A DNA stretch of 64,000 bases from Kangiella sediminilitoris (GTDB lineage: Bacteria > Pseudomonadota > Gammaproteobacteria > Enterobacterales > Kangiellaceae): contig NZ_CP012418.1 of the NCBI RefSeq assembly GCF_001708405.1, forward strand, positions 248,001 to 312,000, given 5' to 3'. A program made the translations under genes and the position numbers. Below are positions 18,675-27,511 of the stretch, piece by piece (positions within the stretch are counted from its first letter, which is position 1; each line of letters opens with the position of its first letter). The notes beneath the pieces are model-generated. The model was not told the origin of the DNA. It searched no databases and saw nothing but the letters and a program-made list of their open reading frames with translations.

Positions 18675-18911
18675 GACTACTTAAAAGTGAGTCAGATACT
18701 CAGGAGCTATTTCTAATAGAAGGTAGTTTAGTTTTGAAGGTAAGTTATGTAATTGACCACACCTAATCATTAGCATTAAATTAGTATTTGGTGGGGCTCC
18801 TAGTGCTGCTTAGGCAATTTGATGTATTTGCTGGATTGTGTGACAGTTACTAGGGTAAATATTACGTATCACCTATGATGGGCAAGATTAACAATATAAG
18901 ACAATAACTAT

Positions 18912-20501
18912 ATGCGAAAATTATTCGGCATAGTGGTATTACTGGTACTGCTGGCTGCTAATATAGCTGCTGGGGCAGAAAATAATAATCAACATACTAT
19001 AAAAAGTATTCAGATAGTCACTCATCCTATCTTTAGCGAGGATGAGCGAACCAGCTGGCTTTATGAAACTGCTGATGATCTGCATATTGATACCAAGCCC
19101 TACGTTATTGAGCGTTTACTTCCATTTAAAGTCGGTGACACAGTTAATGAGCGCTTGCTGATCGAAGCTGGCCGTATTTTGCGTGGTCAGGGTTTTTTGC
19201 GGGAAGCGAGAGTAAGCTGGAAGCAAGCTGATGGCGGTATTGATGTTTTGGTAGAAACATGGGAAACCTGGACTTTAATCCCCACCGTGGATATAAGCCG
19301 AGAGGGCGGTGCTAATGAATATGCTTATGGTATTGAGGATGACAACCTGCTTGGGCATGGCATTCGTGCAACACTGGAGTATTTTAAGGAAGAAGAGCGC
19401 TCCGGCTACACTTTTATTATGGCATCGGATGTATCAACCAATCACCACATTCAGAGTGCTGTAGCATTATCGAATAACTCAGATGGAGAGCAGTACTCCT
19501 TCTCGCTAATAAGGCCTTTTTATACCTTAGAAGATACCTGGGCAGCTGGTGCTAACTTCAATACCCAGCGTTTACAGGACACTATTTACAGTAATGATGA
19601 AACAGTCAATGTCTTCGAGCAGGAAATTGATGAATTCGGATTTTCTACAGGCCTGTCACAGGGAATCGTAAATAATGATGTTTGGAGATTCCTGGTCGGG
19701 TATAACCAGGAAGAGCACCGTTTTGACCCTCTGCTTGATACCAGTGTTTTACCTGATGATCGTGGCTTAGAATACTTTTGGGCTGGTCTTGAGTATCAGC
19801 AGGATAACTTCATAAAAACGAAGAACCTATACCTTATAGATAGAACCGAGGACATCCAGCTCGGCTGGTATCACAATTTAAAACTTGGTTATAACACTTC
19901 AGAACTGGGCAAGGAGGAAGGACTTGTTGGCTACTGGAGGGGGCGTTACGTGAATAAGCCTGATGACAGCCATCTGGTACATGCTTTCGCCAGTTTGAGC
20001 TCTGAGGGTGAAAGCATTGATCGTTCAGGGAATCCATTGGGCGTAACTGCTTATTACGGTATAGGTACCGAATACTTCTATCATTCCAGTAAAGAACATA
20101 TCTGGTATACCCGCCTTCATTATCGCGCAGCGGATAACCCTTATGTTGATCAGCCAATTTCCCTGGGTGGTGAATCTGGGCTGAGGGGGTATCCTTTGGA
20201 GTATCTGCATGGCGAGGAAAGTTACCTTCTGAATGTGGAGAGACGTTTTTATCCGGGCAACACCTGGTTTAAGTTATTAAACGTTGGGTATGCCGCATTT
20301 GTTGATGCGGGTAGAGTAAGTGGTTACACCCCCTACACTAACCAAGAAACAGGGACGCTTGCAAGCGCTGGAGTTGGCTTAAGGCTTTTTATTGCTCGTT
20401 CCAGCGGACGTAAGGTGATCAATATAGATTTTGCCTCTCCGGTGAATTCAGAGTTTTTAAGTGGCGTTGAAGTCAGCATCACACTAAAGGCTAGTTTTTA
20501 A
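18912..20501 (+). CDS. Omp85-superfamily outer-membrane protein with one POTRA domain
   Basis: The 529-residue protein has a signal peptide (LFGIVVLLVLLAANIAAGA) and one POTRA-like domain at about residues 30-115, with the typical GDTVNERLLIEAGRILRGQGFL helix region. A barrel of about 410 residues follows, carrying the superfamily lid motif (GGESGLRGYPLEYL) and ending in a phenylalanine (LKASF). BamA has five POTRA domains and TamA three, so this is neither. It may insert or translocate outer-membrane cargo, or export lipids; the substrate is not inferable. No good ribosome-binding site precedes the ATG. Two small related membrane proteins flank it. Confidence 0.88.
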   Translation: MRKLFGIVVLLVLLAANIAAGAENNNQHTIKSIQIVTHPIFSEDERTSWLYETADDLHIDTKPYVIERLLPFKVGDTVNERLLIEAGRILRGQGFLREARVSWKQADGGIDVLVETWETWTLIPTVDISREGGANEYAYGIEDDNLLGHGIRATLEYFKEEERSGYTFIMASDVSTNHHIQSAVALSNNSDGEQYSFSLIRPFYTLEDTWAAGANFNTQRLQDTIYSNDETVNVFEQEIDEFGFSTGLSQGIVNNDVWRFLVGYNQEEHRFDPLLDTSVLPDDRGLEYFWAGLEYQQDNFIKTKNLYLIDRTEDIQLGWYHNLKLGYNTSELGKEEGLVGYWRGRYVNKPDDSHLVHAFASLSSEGESIDRSGNPLGVTAYYGIGTEYFYHSSKEHIWYTRLHYRAADNPYVDQPISLGGESGLRGYPLEYLHGEESYLLNVERRFYPGNTWFKLLNVGYAAFVDAGRVSGYTPYTNQETGTLASAGVGLRLFIARSSGRKVINIDFASPVNSEFLSGVEVSITLKASF

Positions 20502-20701
20502 TAAATATATCGCGTAAAAAACTATGTTAGGTATGAAATATTTAGACATATATAGTATCTAACTCACTGTAATTATGACTGGATTATTTGCAAAGCAATA
20601 GTTGTTTACATTTATAAACACACATTTCCTCAAAAATAGTATTACATAGACTTATAGCTTAACGCAGTAAGTGGTTTGAATACTTAACGGAGGATATGAC
20701 C

Positions 20702-20833
20702 ATGAAAAATACAACTAAAGTTCCAGCACACTTTGACGATGATGCATATGATGCTCAGGACTTATTTTTTGACGCCTGTACGGTAGTAGTAGCCTTGGTG
20801 TTAATCGGAATGGTGTTATTTGCAATAGTCTAG
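20702..20833 (+). CDS. Small single-helix membrane protein B (43 residues), paralogue of A
   Basis: GGAGG at 20689-20693 lies 8 bases before the ATG, an excellent ribosome-binding site. The product has an acidic N-terminus (HFDDDAYDAQD) and then LFFDAC and a hydrophobic stretch (TVVVALVLIGMVLFAIV) that ends at the stop. The last 26 residues align without gaps to the protein encoded at 18210-18335, sharing D-A, F, D, C, V, V-A-L, L-I-G. The stop overlaps the stop of the convergent glycosyltransferase by two bases. Family and function are unknown. Conservation of the Asp-x-Cys before the helix suggests a functional site. Confidence 0.75.
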   Translation: MKNTTKVPAHFDDDAYDAQDLFFDACTVVVALVLIGMVLFAIV

Positions 20834-21921
20834 TTAGCTTGTTCATTCAGCGGCTGTTCTAGACCATAAAAGTCAATAGCCCTGGTAATAAGCTCTTTGA
20901 CTTCCTGCACACTTATATTCTGCATGAGATCGCTCCCCTTTAAGCGATACCCCCAAGGAATCATGTCAGAGGAGCAACCTAGCTCCTCTGACGCTTTTCG
21001 TGTGTAGGCATCAGCGATAAAACGTTGATAAAGATATGGGCCCGTACGCTTTGGGTTGCTGTGAGCATAAAGACCAATAACGGGGGTGCTTTGAGTCACA
21101 GCCATATGGGCTGGCCCTGAATCAGGAGCGATTACAAGCTGAGCCTGCTGAAGAGTGAGTAATAATTGTTTAAGGTTTGTTTTGCCTGCCAAATTTATAG
21201 TAACAGCTTTAGTTTCCTGAGCGATGCTGCGACAGATCGTTTTTTCAGACTCTGAAGGGCCACCTGTCAGGAGCACGGTATAACCTAATTGGTGACAATA
21301 ATCTGCAATGGCTGCATAGCGCTCAGTTAACCAGTTACGTTCGGCTTTACTGGCCGCGGGGGAAATAACAACAAAAGGTTCTTTCGGAAGGTAGTTTGCT
21401 GCCCAGGCTTTAGCCTCATGTGGGATGGGTATTCGCCAGGAGGGTAGCTCATCTTCAACACCAATGGCTCTTACAAAATCCCTGAAACCATCCAGGACAT
21501 GAAATCCACGACTATCTTGAATATGCTCTCCTACAAACAAAGAGTGAAGTTCTTTGCTGCGTTCTTTGGCAAAGCCAATTTTTCGATCAGCAGGAATAAA
21601 AAAAGCAGCCAGGTTGGCCCGAAAGGCCAGCTGCATATGAAGAAGGATATCGAAGTGACGCCCCTTCATGGAGTGCTGAAGTTCACGGTAAGCCTTCCAT
21701 CCCTTACTTTTATCAAAGACCACGAAATCTACGCCGGGAAGGTCACCGATAAGTTTCTCTTCAACTTTTCCAATTACCCAGGTGATGGTTGCCTCAGGAT
21801 AAGCTCTCTGAAGCGCTTGAACTGAGGATACTGCGTGGCATACATCTCCGATCGCTGAGAGGCGCAGGATGCAGATTGATTTTGGTGTAGCAATGTTTGT
21901 GGAGGTCAAAGCGGCGCTCAA
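20830..21921 (-). CDS. Glycosyltransferase family 9 (heptosyltransferase-like)
   Basis: The 363-residue GT-B enzyme opens with ILRLSAIGDVCHAVSSVQAL. It has the acceptor-side segment HMQLAFRANLAAFF, a VVISPAASKAERNW linker and the ADP-sugar-binding APDSGPAHMAV with NPKRTGPY after it. These are GT9 features of LPS core heptosyltransferases. It is divergent from the Kdo kinase gene, 69 bases away, consistent with inner-core LPS assembly. Whether it adds heptose I, heptose II or another sugar is not decidable here. Confidence 0.9.
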   Translation of the reverse strand: MSAALTSTNIATPKSICILRLSAIGDVCHAVSSVQALQRAYPEATITWVIGKVEEKLIGDLPGVDFVVFDKSKGWKAYRELQHSMKGRHFDILLHMQLAFRANLAAFFIPADRKIGFAKERSKELHSLFVGEHIQDSRGFHVLDGFRDFVRAIGVEDELPSWRIPIPHEAKAWAANYLPKEPFVVISPAASKAERNWLTERYAAIADYCHQLGYTVLLTGGPSESEKTICRSIAQETKAVTINLAGKTNLKQLLLTLQQAQLVIAPDSGPAHMAVTQSTPVIGLYAHSNPKRTGPYLYQRFIADAYTRKASEELGCSSDMIPWGYRLKGSDLMQNISVQEVKELITRAIDFYGLEQPLNEQAN

Positions 21922-21990
21922 ATGTTATGGATAGTTCAGATTTTAATGTATAGTATGACATAAACCAACCGCGCAATTAGTTGAGCTTGA

Positions 21991-22710
21991 GTGAAAATCC
22001 AACAAATTGATAAAAACCGCTTTATGGTGGCTGTCAAAAAATACCGAGAGAAGGTAACAAAGGATTGGTTTGACCCTGAACAACTCAAGAAAAATGATGA
22101 AATTATTGGTCAGTCAGTAGGACGAAATACGACTTATTTCTTCGAGAAAGACGGTAAACGTTTTGTATTAAGACGTTACTACCGCGGTGGTTTGATCGCT
22201 AAATGGGTTGAAGATAGTTATCTGTTTCTTGGCTTAAGAAAAACCCGGGCTTTCCGTGAGATGAAACTACTGAAAGAGATGCGTAAACGTAATCTCCCTG
22301 TGCCAGAGCCAGTGGCGCTAATGGTCAGTAGAAAAGGACTAACTTACCGCGCATCTATCATCATTCGATTGATCGGTAATTCTAGAGATCTGTTTCACAT
22401 CCTGCGTGAGCGAGCATTAACTGAAAAAGAATGGTTAGCGGTAGGTAGGCTCATTAGGAATTTTCACAATAAAGGCGTCTACCATGCTGATTTAAATATC
22501 CATAATATATTGCTGAGCCGGGACGGTGAAATGTGGCTAATTGACTTTGATCGAGGTCGTTTTGTTGAACCGAATGCCTCTAACCTGGAGACTAATCTTG
22601 GACGCCTAAAGCGTTCATTGGAAAAAGAGAGTAAAAAATGGCAAGAATTTCATTGGCGACAGCCTGACTGGGAGTTGTTATTGAAAGGCTACCATGATGA
22701 ACATCAGTAG
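21991..22710 (+). CDS. kdkA: 3-deoxy-D-manno-octulosonic acid (Kdo) kinase
   Basis: The 239-residue protein of the KdkA/WaaP lipopolysaccharide kinase family has a kinase-like fold. VLRRYYRGG carries the ATP-binding region, the catalytic loop is YHADLNIHNILL (H165, D167, N172), and LIDFDRGR (D185) is the metal-binding segment. It phosphorylates Kdo of the LPS inner core on the cytoplasmic side. The start is GTG at 21991. It is divergent from a GT9 transferase. Its catalytic region is also the closest match in this window to the C-terminal domain of the acyltransferase at 30543-32141. Confidence 0.93.
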   Translation: MKIQQIDKNRFMVAVKKYREKVTKDWFDPEQLKKNDEIIGQSVGRNTTYFFEKDGKRFVLRRYYRGGLIAKWVEDSYLFLGLRKTRAFREMKLLKEMRKRNLPVPEPVALMVSRKGLTYRASIIIRLIGNSRDLFHILRERALTEKEWLAVGRLIRNFHNKGVYHADLNIHNILLSRDGEMWLIDFDRGRFVEPNASNLETNLGRLKRSLEKESKKWQEFHWRQPDWELLLKGYHDEHQ

Positions 22711-22718
22711 CCTTTAAG

Positions 22719-23726
22719 CTATACGGAGAACAGAGCTGCCATCATAGCGAAAACGGTAATAAAAGCGAAAACGATCAGGTAAACGATGCTGAAAACAATA
22801 AATTTAAGACTCGTAGGCCAGAAGCCTTGACCGTAGAAGCGCTTCATGGAAAGAAACAGATAGATGACCACCCATATCAGCAATATCGATCCCAGCGGGA
22901 CATAACTCAGCCAGCTAAACACCTTTTGTAATTGATACCATCCGAGATACAGTAGGATTATAGCGAACATGTAGCTGTGAGAATGTAGCAGTAGAACCAG
23001 GTGCTCTACGTACAAATGGCGCTTCATGAAATATAGTAGCTGTAAAATGACTGCCAAAAGTGGCATGGTAAAGAGAAAAGTCTGAGGCAGGGCTTCTATC
23101 GCGCTTTGCCCGAGAGATAGCCAGAAGTTGATTTTGGCTTTAGTCTGCTTTTCTTCAGGCAGATACTGGATATCATCGTAGGCATCGCAGACAGCGGCTG
23201 TTTTTTTATCAAAATAGTTATCAAGCCACTGGGGCCAAAGTTGGATTATATCCTGGGTATGATCGCATCCACCCCCAAAGATAACTGTTGTGTCATTAAT
23301 CGCGACATGGTCGACTGCTTCTAACTGTTCTGGAGTAAGATTTTTTTCTTTTTGTATTGCCTCAATTTCCTGTTGAACCTCCTTATCATCTAAAGCAGTT
23401 TTTACGTCAATTTCCATTTCAGTCAGGCTGAAACCGCCGAAGCTGGTTAATAAAAAGAATATAATCGAGAGGAATATATAGAGCCGTATCGGGGTGACGT
23501 AGTGGTTGTTGTGATGAGAGTTTCTAAAGTAATCAAGGCTTAAAGCGGCGGGTTTGGCAAGTGCTGCCGCCGTTTTATAAGCTTTTGAGTCATAGCCAAA
23601 CCAGTTCTCAACAAATTCCCACAGCAATTCTTTAACGCTGCGGTGCGGGCGAAAAGTTTTCTGCCCACATTGAGAGCAATATTTTTTGGGTTTGGGTGCA
23701 ACTTCCTTAGTTGTTGTTTCGCTCAT
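22719..23726 (-). CDS. DUF3667-type membrane protein with N-terminal Cys pair
   Basis: The 335-residue protein starts with a short zinc-ribbon-like motif (YCSQCGQKTF). The family segment RSVKELLWEFVENWFGYDSKAY follows, then several membrane helices (first at about residues 80-97, four or more near the C-terminus). A soluble insert of about 100 residues (DKEVQQEIEAIQKEKNLT onwards, with GGGCDHTQD) lies between the first helix and the rest. Function is unknown. It overlaps the upstream DUF2909 gene by 20 bases and so is probably translated with it. Confidence 0.8.
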   Translation of the reverse strand: MSETTTKEVAPKPKKYCSQCGQKTFRPHRSVKELLWEFVENWFGYDSKAYKTAAALAKPAALSLDYFRNSHHNNHYVTPIRLYIFLSIIFFLLTSFGGFSLTEMEIDVKTALDDKEVQQEIEAIQKEKNLTPEQLEAVDHVAINDTTVIFGGGCDHTQDIIQLWPQWLDNYFDKKTAAVCDAYDDIQYLPEEKQTKAKINFWLSLGQSAIEALPQTFLFTMPLLAVILQLLYFMKRHLYVEHLVLLLHSHSYMFAIILLYLGWYQLQKVFSWLSYVPLGSILLIWVVIYLFLSMKRFYGQGFWPTSLKFIVFSIVYLIVFAFITVFAMMAALFSV

Positions 23727-23967
23727 CAGTGACAGCTTCCTGTGCTGGATCTACGGGTAAAACGCCTTCTCTCATATTGATGACGCCGAAGTAATCAAGC
23801 AGTATGACGATAATAAACAAAGCAAGACTGAGGCCAATCCGCCACATTAGTGACCTTAATAACTGTTTACTATTCTCCTCTCCCCCCTTAGTCAGAAAGA
23901 ATAAACCTCGAAAAAGGCTGAATAATATAGCCAGCATCAATATAATAACGACAACTTTAACCCACAT
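23707..23967 (-). CDS. DUF2909 twin-helix membrane protein
   Basis: The 86-residue protein has two membrane helices (about residues 4-26 and 45-62) joined by a charged loop (TKGGEENSKQLLRSLMWR). This fits the DUF2909 family, which is usually found between cytochrome c oxidase subunit III and SURF1. Here it is divergent from SURF1 and no oxidase subunit is present. It probably belongs to oxidase assembly; this is inference from context. Confidence 0.8.
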   Translation of the reverse strand: MWVKVVVIILMLAILFSLFRGLFFLTKGGEENSKQLLRSLMWRIGLSLALFIIVILLDYFGVINMREGVLPVDPAQEAVTDERNNN

Positions 23968-24025
23968 AGTGTGCTCAACGGTAATTTTCGACTTTTGTCA
24001 GTCATTATACGAGAAAAGTTGAGGA

Positions 24026-24883
24026 GTGAAAGCACCAGCGCTAAGAGATTATCGTGAGCGAGCCAATGTCACAGGTATTATTTTGAGTGAGCTTCCTATA
24101 AAACCAAAGTTCTGGCAAAGACCCTTGTTCAGGCTTCCGCTTGGTAGCAGGGTATTCCAACCTCGCTTAATTCCAACATTGGGTTTCTTAATATTGATGC
24201 CTCTATTGTTGAGGCTGGGGGTGTGGCAAATTGACCGTGCTGAGGAAAAAGCCAATATCATAAGTGAGCTGGAGCAAAAGTCTGCGGCCGCTCCGATACC
24301 CCTGTCAACGGCTCTAGAAACTGAGTCCCCTGATATGATGGCTGTGATTTCACAGGGCAGTCCGATTTCAGAAGTTACCCTGGTCACCGATAATCAAACC
24401 CAAAACGGGCGTCTGGGCTATGAGATCTATAGCCTTTGGCAGCCATCAGAAATGACAAAACCTATTATCGTGAGCCGAGGTTGGCTTCCTCGAAAGGATT
24501 TCTACCAAAAAGTTCCTGAAGTACCTTCCTTTGACGCTGAGCAAATAAAAGGGACCCTGTATTATTCTAAAGGAGCAAATACGGTAGTGGCTGATAATGC
24601 GGTCTGGCAGGAGTTCAACGGAATATGGTTGATTGGACAGTTCGATTTTCAAACTCTTGCAGAAAAAATAAAGCAAATGGGGTATGATAGCGCCCCGTTT
24701 ATCATCAGGCTCGAACCTGATGCTGACAGTGAATTCGTTCGGCAGTGGGAGGTTGTCGCCAGCCCGCCCGAAAAACACATCGCGTATGCGATTCAATGGT
24801 TTGCCATGGCACTGGCTTTGCTGGTGTTGTTTATTATTCTCAATCTGAAGCGAGTAAAACACAATGAGTCAACAAACGGTTGA
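24026..24883 (+). CDS. SURF1-family cytochrome c oxidase assembly protein
   Basis: The 285-residue protein has two helices (about residues 50-66 and 258-276) flanking a periplasmic domain. Family motifs are LGVWQIDRAEEKANI after the first helix, VSRGWLPR in the middle, and HIAYAIQWFAMALALLVLF at the C-terminal helix. It assists heme a insertion into the oxidase. The start is uncertain: GTG at 24026 gives an N-terminal extension of about 45 residues, and GAGGA directly abuts that codon. It overlaps the next gene by 20 bases. Confidence 0.92.
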   Translation: MKAPALRDYRERANVTGIILSELPIKPKFWQRPLFRLPLGSRVFQPRLIPTLGFLILMPLLLRLGVWQIDRAEEKANIISELEQKSAAAPIPLSTALETESPDMMAVISQGSPISEVTLVTDNQTQNGRLGYEIYSLWQPSEMTKPIIVSRGWLPRKDFYQKVPEVPSFDAEQIKGTLYYSKGANTVVADNAVWQEFNGIWLIGQFDFQTLAEKIKQMGYDSAPFIIRLEPDADSEFVRQWEVVASPPEKHIAYAIQWFAMALALLVLFIILNLKRVKHNESTNG

Positions 24884-25466
24884 TCCTAAACAGAGAAAAA
24901 GTAATCGTCGTGTAGTTTCAGCGCTGGTATTGCTTTTTGCTGCTCCTGTTATCTTAGCTTATATCGCTCATTATATGGGCTGGTTTAATATTGCCACTCA
25001 GAATAACGGGAAATTACTAGAGTCTCCTTATCCTCATTTTGAGCAGTTCGAGTGGTCGTCCGCCAGTGGTGATCCGCTCCACTTCCGCGATTTTGAAACC
25101 TTATGGTGGTGGGTATATATCCCTCAATCTGATGACTGTGGCAATACCTGCGAAATGACAATTAAGTGGCTGACCAGAACGCATGTGACTTTAGGTAAAG
25201 AAGCTGAAAAGTTAAAGCGGTTGGTTGTATTCCCATCCGAGGTTAACTACCAGGATAAAGTTGAAGATGCCGATAAGATCGTATTGGCCCGTGGCTCAGC
25301 AAAAAACAGCGAGACTGAGCTTGAACGCGGTAAAGTCTATTTGATGGACCCTCATGGCAATATTTTTATGCAGTATGATTCTGTTAGCACTCAGGAAGAA
25401 GCTAAAGCAAGTAGTAAAGGAATTCGTGACGATGTCCGTAAGGCAATGAAAGTAACTGGACTATAG
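24864..25466 (+). CDS. Membrane-anchored thioredoxin-like protein of the oxidase assembly cluster
   Basis: The 200-residue protein has one N-terminal helix (about residues 18-37) and a periplasmic domain with a Cys-x3-Cys pair (DDCGNTC), at the place where SCO proteins carry their copper site. Later segments (LKRLVVFPSE, YLMDPHGNIFMQYDS) resemble SCO/thioredoxin-fold strands. It sits between SURF1 and ctaA, a slot often filled by this uncharacterised type of protein. A role in copper delivery or disulfide exchange for cytochrome oxidase is inferred. Confidence 0.8.
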   Translation: MSQQTVDPKQRKSNRRVVSALVLLFAAPVILAYIAHYMGWFNIATQNNGKLLESPYPHFEQFEWSSASGDPLHFRDFETLWWWVYIPQSDDCGNTCEMTIKWLTRTHVTLGKEAEKLKRLVVFPSEVNYQDKVEDADKIVLARGSAKNSETELERGKVYLMDPHGNIFMQYDSVSTQEEAKASSKGIRDDVRKAMKVTGL

Positions 25467-25476
25467 CGAGTATCTC

Positions 25477-26571
25477 ATGCAAAAAAGAACATTACATCGA
25501 TTAGCAATTTTTGGCTGTTTTTTGGCTTTGTGTGTCATATTACTGGGTGCCTGGACCCGCTTAAGCGATGCTGGTTTAGGGTGTCCTGATTGGCCAGGCT
25601 GCTATGGCCATTACCTTGTTCCAGATGATGCAGAGTTTATCAACGCTGCAGAACTAAAATATAACCAGAAGTTTGAAGCAGAAAAAGCTTGGCCAGAAAT
25701 GATCCATCGTTATTTCGCTTCTGGAATTGGTTTATTGATTGTCATACTTTTCATCGGGGCTATAACAGGTCGACGTAAAGATCCGAGCATACCGATTGTT
25801 CTGCCGAGTATTCTATTGCCTTTGGTTATATTCCAGGGAATGCTGGGAATGTGGACAGTAACTTTAAAAGTTCATCCATTTATCGTGATGGCACATTTGC
25901 TGGGAGGTTTCTCTATTGCCACCTTGCTATTCCTTTATGTGCTTCAGTTGAGACCGAAGATAGTTTCTCTATCTCAGGTTGTGGCAAAGAAATTTAAGAA
26001 ATTTGCAATGATTGGTCTAGTGCTGGTAGTGGCTCAAATAGCACTGGGGGGCTGGACTGCTTCTAATTATGCTGCTACGGCTTGTACTGAGATGCCTTTA
26101 TGTAATACCGGATGGACTGATAATGCAGATTTTGCTGGCGCATTTGATTTATGGCAGAAAGGATTTGAGTTTGACGAGTTTAAGCTCCATGAATTAGAAA
26201 AAATGCAAGCGGATTTGGCGCACGCGCGCGGTGAAGCTTTCATTAATTATGAAGGTGGTGTGTTACCGCATGATGCTAAAGTAGCTATCCACGTGACGCA
26301 CAGAATCGGTGCTTACATTGTTTTTGTTGTTATTGGGCTATTAGCCTTGTTATTGATGCGTGAGAGAGACAGCGTACTATTACGTCATCTAGGGCGCGCA
26401 CTCACGGTCGTTCTATTGGCACAGATGCTTTTGGGTATTAGTAATGTGGTATTTGGTTTACCGCTGTATGTTGCAGTTGCTCATAATGGTGGTGGTGCGA
26501 TTCTGCTACTAACTCTGATTGCTATCAATTTTGTCGTTAACTGGCAGTTTAGGGGGAAGAATGTCGGCTGA
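25477..26571 (+). CDS. ctaA: Heme A synthase (CtaA/COX15)
   Basis: The 364-residue protein has eight membrane helices and converts heme O to heme A. Conserved elements are GAWTRLSDAGLGCPDWPGC after the first helix, the heme-ligand histidines in WPEMIHRYFAS, MAHLLGGF, VTHRIGAY and VAHNGGGA, and the cysteine loop ATACTEMPLC. It starts 10 bases after the previous gene and overlaps ctaB by 11 bases. Confidence 0.96.
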   Translation: MQKRTLHRLAIFGCFLALCVILLGAWTRLSDAGLGCPDWPGCYGHYLVPDDAEFINAAELKYNQKFEAEKAWPEMIHRYFASGIGLLIVILFIGAITGRRKDPSIPIVLPSILLPLVIFQGMLGMWTVTLKVHPFIVMAHLLGGFSIATLLFLYVLQLRPKIVSLSQVVAKKFKKFAMIGLVLVVAQIALGGWTASNYAATACTEMPLCNTGWTDNADFAGAFDLWQKGFEFDEFKLHELEKMQADLAHARGEAFINYEGGVLPHDAKVAIHVTHRIGAYIVFVVIGLLALLLMRERDSVLLRHLGRALTVVLLAQMLLGISNVVFGLPLYVAVAHNGGGAILLLTLIAINFVVNWQFRGKNVG

Positions 26572-27475
26572 AACTAAATACCGGAATCCTCGACCAATTA
26601 CTTGGCGAGATTACTACGAGCTGACCAAACCAAAAGTTGTTTATCTGCTGGTTTTTACAGCAGTTGTGGGGATGTTCCTGGCGAATGATGTTACTCAAAA
26701 CTGGTTTCCTCCTCTGAATGCCTTGATTTTCGGTACTATTGGTATTGCGCTTGCTTCCGGAGCTGCTGCTGTCGTAAATCATGTGGTCGATGCACGAATA
26801 GACACTATGATGGCTCGGACACAGCAGCGACCTGTTGCACAGGGTCGGGTTAGCTCGGGCAAGGCTATTGCTTTTTCAGCCGTGCTGGCCACTATTGCCA
26901 TGGTAATGTTGTGGTTTCTGGTTAACCCGCTCACGGCTATCCTGACGCTAGGTGGTTTAGTTGGCTATGCCTTTATTTACACGATGTTCCTGAAGCGTGC
27001 TACGCCACAGAATATTGTTATCGGAGGGCTTTCAGGAGCCATTCCACCATTATTAGGATGGACGTCTGTAACGGGCAGTGCCGATCCCCATGCCTGGCTA
27101 TTAGTGTTAATTATCTTTACCTGGACCCCGCCACATTTCTGGGCACTGTCGATACATCGAATTGAAGATTACGCTAAAGCAGAAATTCCGATGCTCCCGG
27201 TGACGCATGGTGAAGACTTTACCAAAACCTCGATCGTGCTTTATACGGTACTACTGATTTTATCAACACTACTGCCGTATTTAACGCATATGAGCGGCAT
27301 CATCTATTTGATTGGTGCCGTAGCGCTGGGTATTTGGTTCCTGTATTACACTATGGTTCTTAAATATCGTGAGAAGGAAGGTATAGCCATGAAGACATTT
27401 GGGGTCTCCATTGGTTACCTGACTATTCTCTTTGCGGTTCTTTTAATCGATCATTATGTCGATCCTTTTATATAG
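26561..27475 (+). CDS. ctaB: Protoheme IX farnesyltransferase (heme O synthase)
   Basis: The 304-residue UbiA-family membrane enzyme farnesylates heme B to heme O for CtaA. Prenyltransferase motifs are NHVVDARIDTMMART and FTWTPPHFWALSIHRIEDYAKA. ATG at 26561 is chosen because AGGGGGA lies just upstream and the product then begins at the family-typical N-terminus. An earlier in-frame start would read through the end of ctaA. Confidence 0.96.
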   Translation: MSAETKYRNPRPITWRDYYELTKPKVVYLLVFTAVVGMFLANDVTQNWFPPLNALIFGTIGIALASGAAAVVNHVVDARIDTMMARTQQRPVAQGRVSSGKAIAFSAVLATIAMVMLWFLVNPLTAILTLGGLVGYAFIYTMFLKRATPQNIVIGGLSGAIPPLLGWTSVTGSADPHAWLLVLIIFTWTPPHFWALSIHRIEDYAKAEIPMLPVTHGEDFTKTSIVLYTVLLILSTLLPYLTHMSGIIYLIGAVALGIWFLYYTMVLKYREKEGIAMKTFGVSIGYLTILFAVLLIDHYVDPFI

Positions 27476-27511
27476 AAAAGAATTATTGACTGGTTTTAAG
27501 TGAGAGTGATT

